Source: Desulfobacteraceae bacterium 4572_89
GTDB lineage: Bacteria; Desulfobacterota; Desulfobacteria; Desulfobacterales; Desulfobacteraceae
DNA length: 21,371 nt
Direction of reading: 5' to 3'
Assembly: GCA_002085465.1 (NCBI GenBank)
Contig: NBML01000015.1
Location: 1 to 21,371, forward strand
Below are positions 20,554 through 21,371 of this stretch, piece by piece (positions within the stretch are counted from its first letter, which is position 1; the number at the start of each line of letters is the position of its first letter). The position numbers and the translations under genes are program-made. The notes under the pieces were generated by a model that was not told where the DNA came from, made no database searches, and saw only the letters and a program-made list of their open reading frames with translations.

Positions 20554-21371
20554 TTATTCACCCAGAATATCCCTTGCTTTATCTGCTTCCTTGAATTCAG
20601 GGTCAAGTTCCAGAGCCTTTGCCATATGCTTCCTTGCCAATTCAAATTTATTGATTTCATAATAGGCCCAACCCAGGTGATAGTGTGCGAGAGGATTGTC
20701 AGGATTCACATCGATGCTTTCCTCTAATTCCCTCAGAGCCAGATCATTGCTGCCCTGGAGAAAGTAGATCCATCCCAGGGTATCCAGGTAATCTGGATTT
20801 TTCGGGTCCTTGTCCCTGGCCATTTTTGCAAGGCGCAATGCCTCGTAAATAGAGGCTTCTGTTTCTGCAAGAATAGCGGCCAGCTGATTCGCTGCTGGGG
20901 CAAAATCGTTTTTAATGGAAAGCACATCTCTTAAATATTTTTGAACATTTTTCAGGTCCCCCTGGTTGTTATAAATACGGCTTAGATGCATATATGTGGG
21001 CAGATACTCCGGTTTCAGCCTTAATAATCTTTCAAAATAATCAATTGCCCCGGCAATATCTTTCTGGTGCTCATGGATAAAGGCAAGCTCTTCAAGGGGA
21101 GCCGTCAGGCTGGGTGTTTTTTCAATAGCTTTTTCAAAAAAAATTTTTGCTTTTTCTATATTTCCGGCGGTTCTGAATATTCTGCCCTGGATGAGATCAA
21201 CCAGGCCGAGTTCAGGTGCCATGGGAGACAGTTTTTGCCGATGGCTGGTACAGGCTTCCAATGCCTTTGCAATTTTTCTTTTCTGCATGTAAATACTGAC
21301 TTTATAATGCAGGGCATCTATCTCTCCCGGATTAATTTCCAGGGCTTTGTCAAAGGCTTCCAGGGCTTTTT
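20554..21371 (-). CDS. TPR-repeat protein, PrsT-like, N-terminal part outside window
   Basis: The last 271 codons of a longer protein; the frame stays open through the window edge past the ATG at 21288 and continues in TPR pattern (KALEAFDKALEINPGEIDALHYK). At least seven 34-residue TPR units are visible, with typical W-L-G-Y-A-F-A-P positions, for example LDTLGWIYFLQGSNDLALRELEESIDVNPDN and AHYHLGWAYYEINKFELARKHMAKALELDPE at the end. Large TPR lipoproteins called PrsT accompany PEP-CTERM/exosortase systems, and two PEP-CTERM genes are adjacent, so PrsT is the likeliest identity. Other TPR proteins cannot be excluded without the N-terminus. Confidence 0.75.
   Translation of the reverse strand, partial: KALEAFDKALEINPGEIDALHYKVSIYMQKRKIAKALEACTSHRQKLSPMAPELGLVDLIQGRIFRTAGNIEKAKIFFEKAIEKTPSLTAPLEELAFIHEHQKDIAGAIDYFERLLRLKPEYLPTYMHLSRIYNNQGDLKNVQKYLRDVLSIKNDFAPAANQLAAILAETEASIYEALRLAKMARDKDPKNPDYLDTLGWIYFLQGSNDLALRELEESIDVNPDNPLAHYHLGWAYYEINKFELARKHMAKALELDPEFKEADKARDILGE

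Overview
The window looks like a chromosomal segment of an anaerobic, sulfate-reducer-like member of the Desulfobacterales (Desulfobacteraceae sensu lato). This is inferred from an Rnf complex whose RnfB is fused to a GltD-like flavoprotein, a purH gene split in two, and the general protein flavour. No rRNA or marker gene confirms it. No tRNA, rRNA, CRISPR array, transposase or integrase was seen.

Region 1 (1-4700): the end of an rnf operon, rnfD (5' end outside the window), rnfG, rnfE, rnfA and a long rnfB fusion, closed by a strong terminator. The complex couples ferredoxin/NAD(H) electron transfer to ion movement. Two oddities stand out. RnfD lacks the threonine that normally carries covalent FMN. 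The GltD-like half of RnfB appears to have lost about 60 residues just before its first FAD-binding glycine motif.

Region 2 (4700-10700): housekeeping genes: mltG, a Smr-domain gene, an RNase II/R-family gene, and purH as two consecutive genes (IMP cyclohydrolase, then AICAR formyltransferase) separated in frame by one TAA and one further codon.

Region 3 (10700-15950): an AsnC/Lrp regulator behind an AT-rich, inverted-repeat-rich control region, then panB (ketopantoate hydroxymethyltransferase), a conserved-looking gene of unknown function, an amino-acid dehydrogenase with a C-terminal CBS pair, and a small GIY-YIG gene. The dehydrogenase has Met where glutamate dehydrogenases have the gamma-carboxylate-binding Lys, as expected for a Leu/Val-type enzyme. 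Such an enzyme could make 2-ketoisovalerate, the PanB substrate, so the set may be a valine/2-ketoisovalerate module. That functional link is inference.

Region 4 (15950-17820): an MFS transporter preceded by a perfect palindrome, a truncated metallo-beta-lactamase-fold gene, and a 50-residue Cys-containing protein.

Region 5 (17820-21371): two divergent PEP-CTERM surface proteins, each with a GG-N10-GC sigma-54-type promoter about 46 nt upstream of its start, separated by a very AT-rich control region. A large TPR protein, probably PrsT-like, runs off the right edge. This suggests an exosortase/exopolysaccharide locus to the right.

A pattern runs across genes: short imperfect tandem duplications, each of different sequence and period (about 15 to 28 bp), lie on or next to the stop codons of mltG/smr, the RNase gene, purH (AICARFT), lrp, the MFS gene and perhaps panB. 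Further tandem repeats lie inside smr (15 bp x3) and upstream of the IMP cyclohydrolase gene (12 bp x5).
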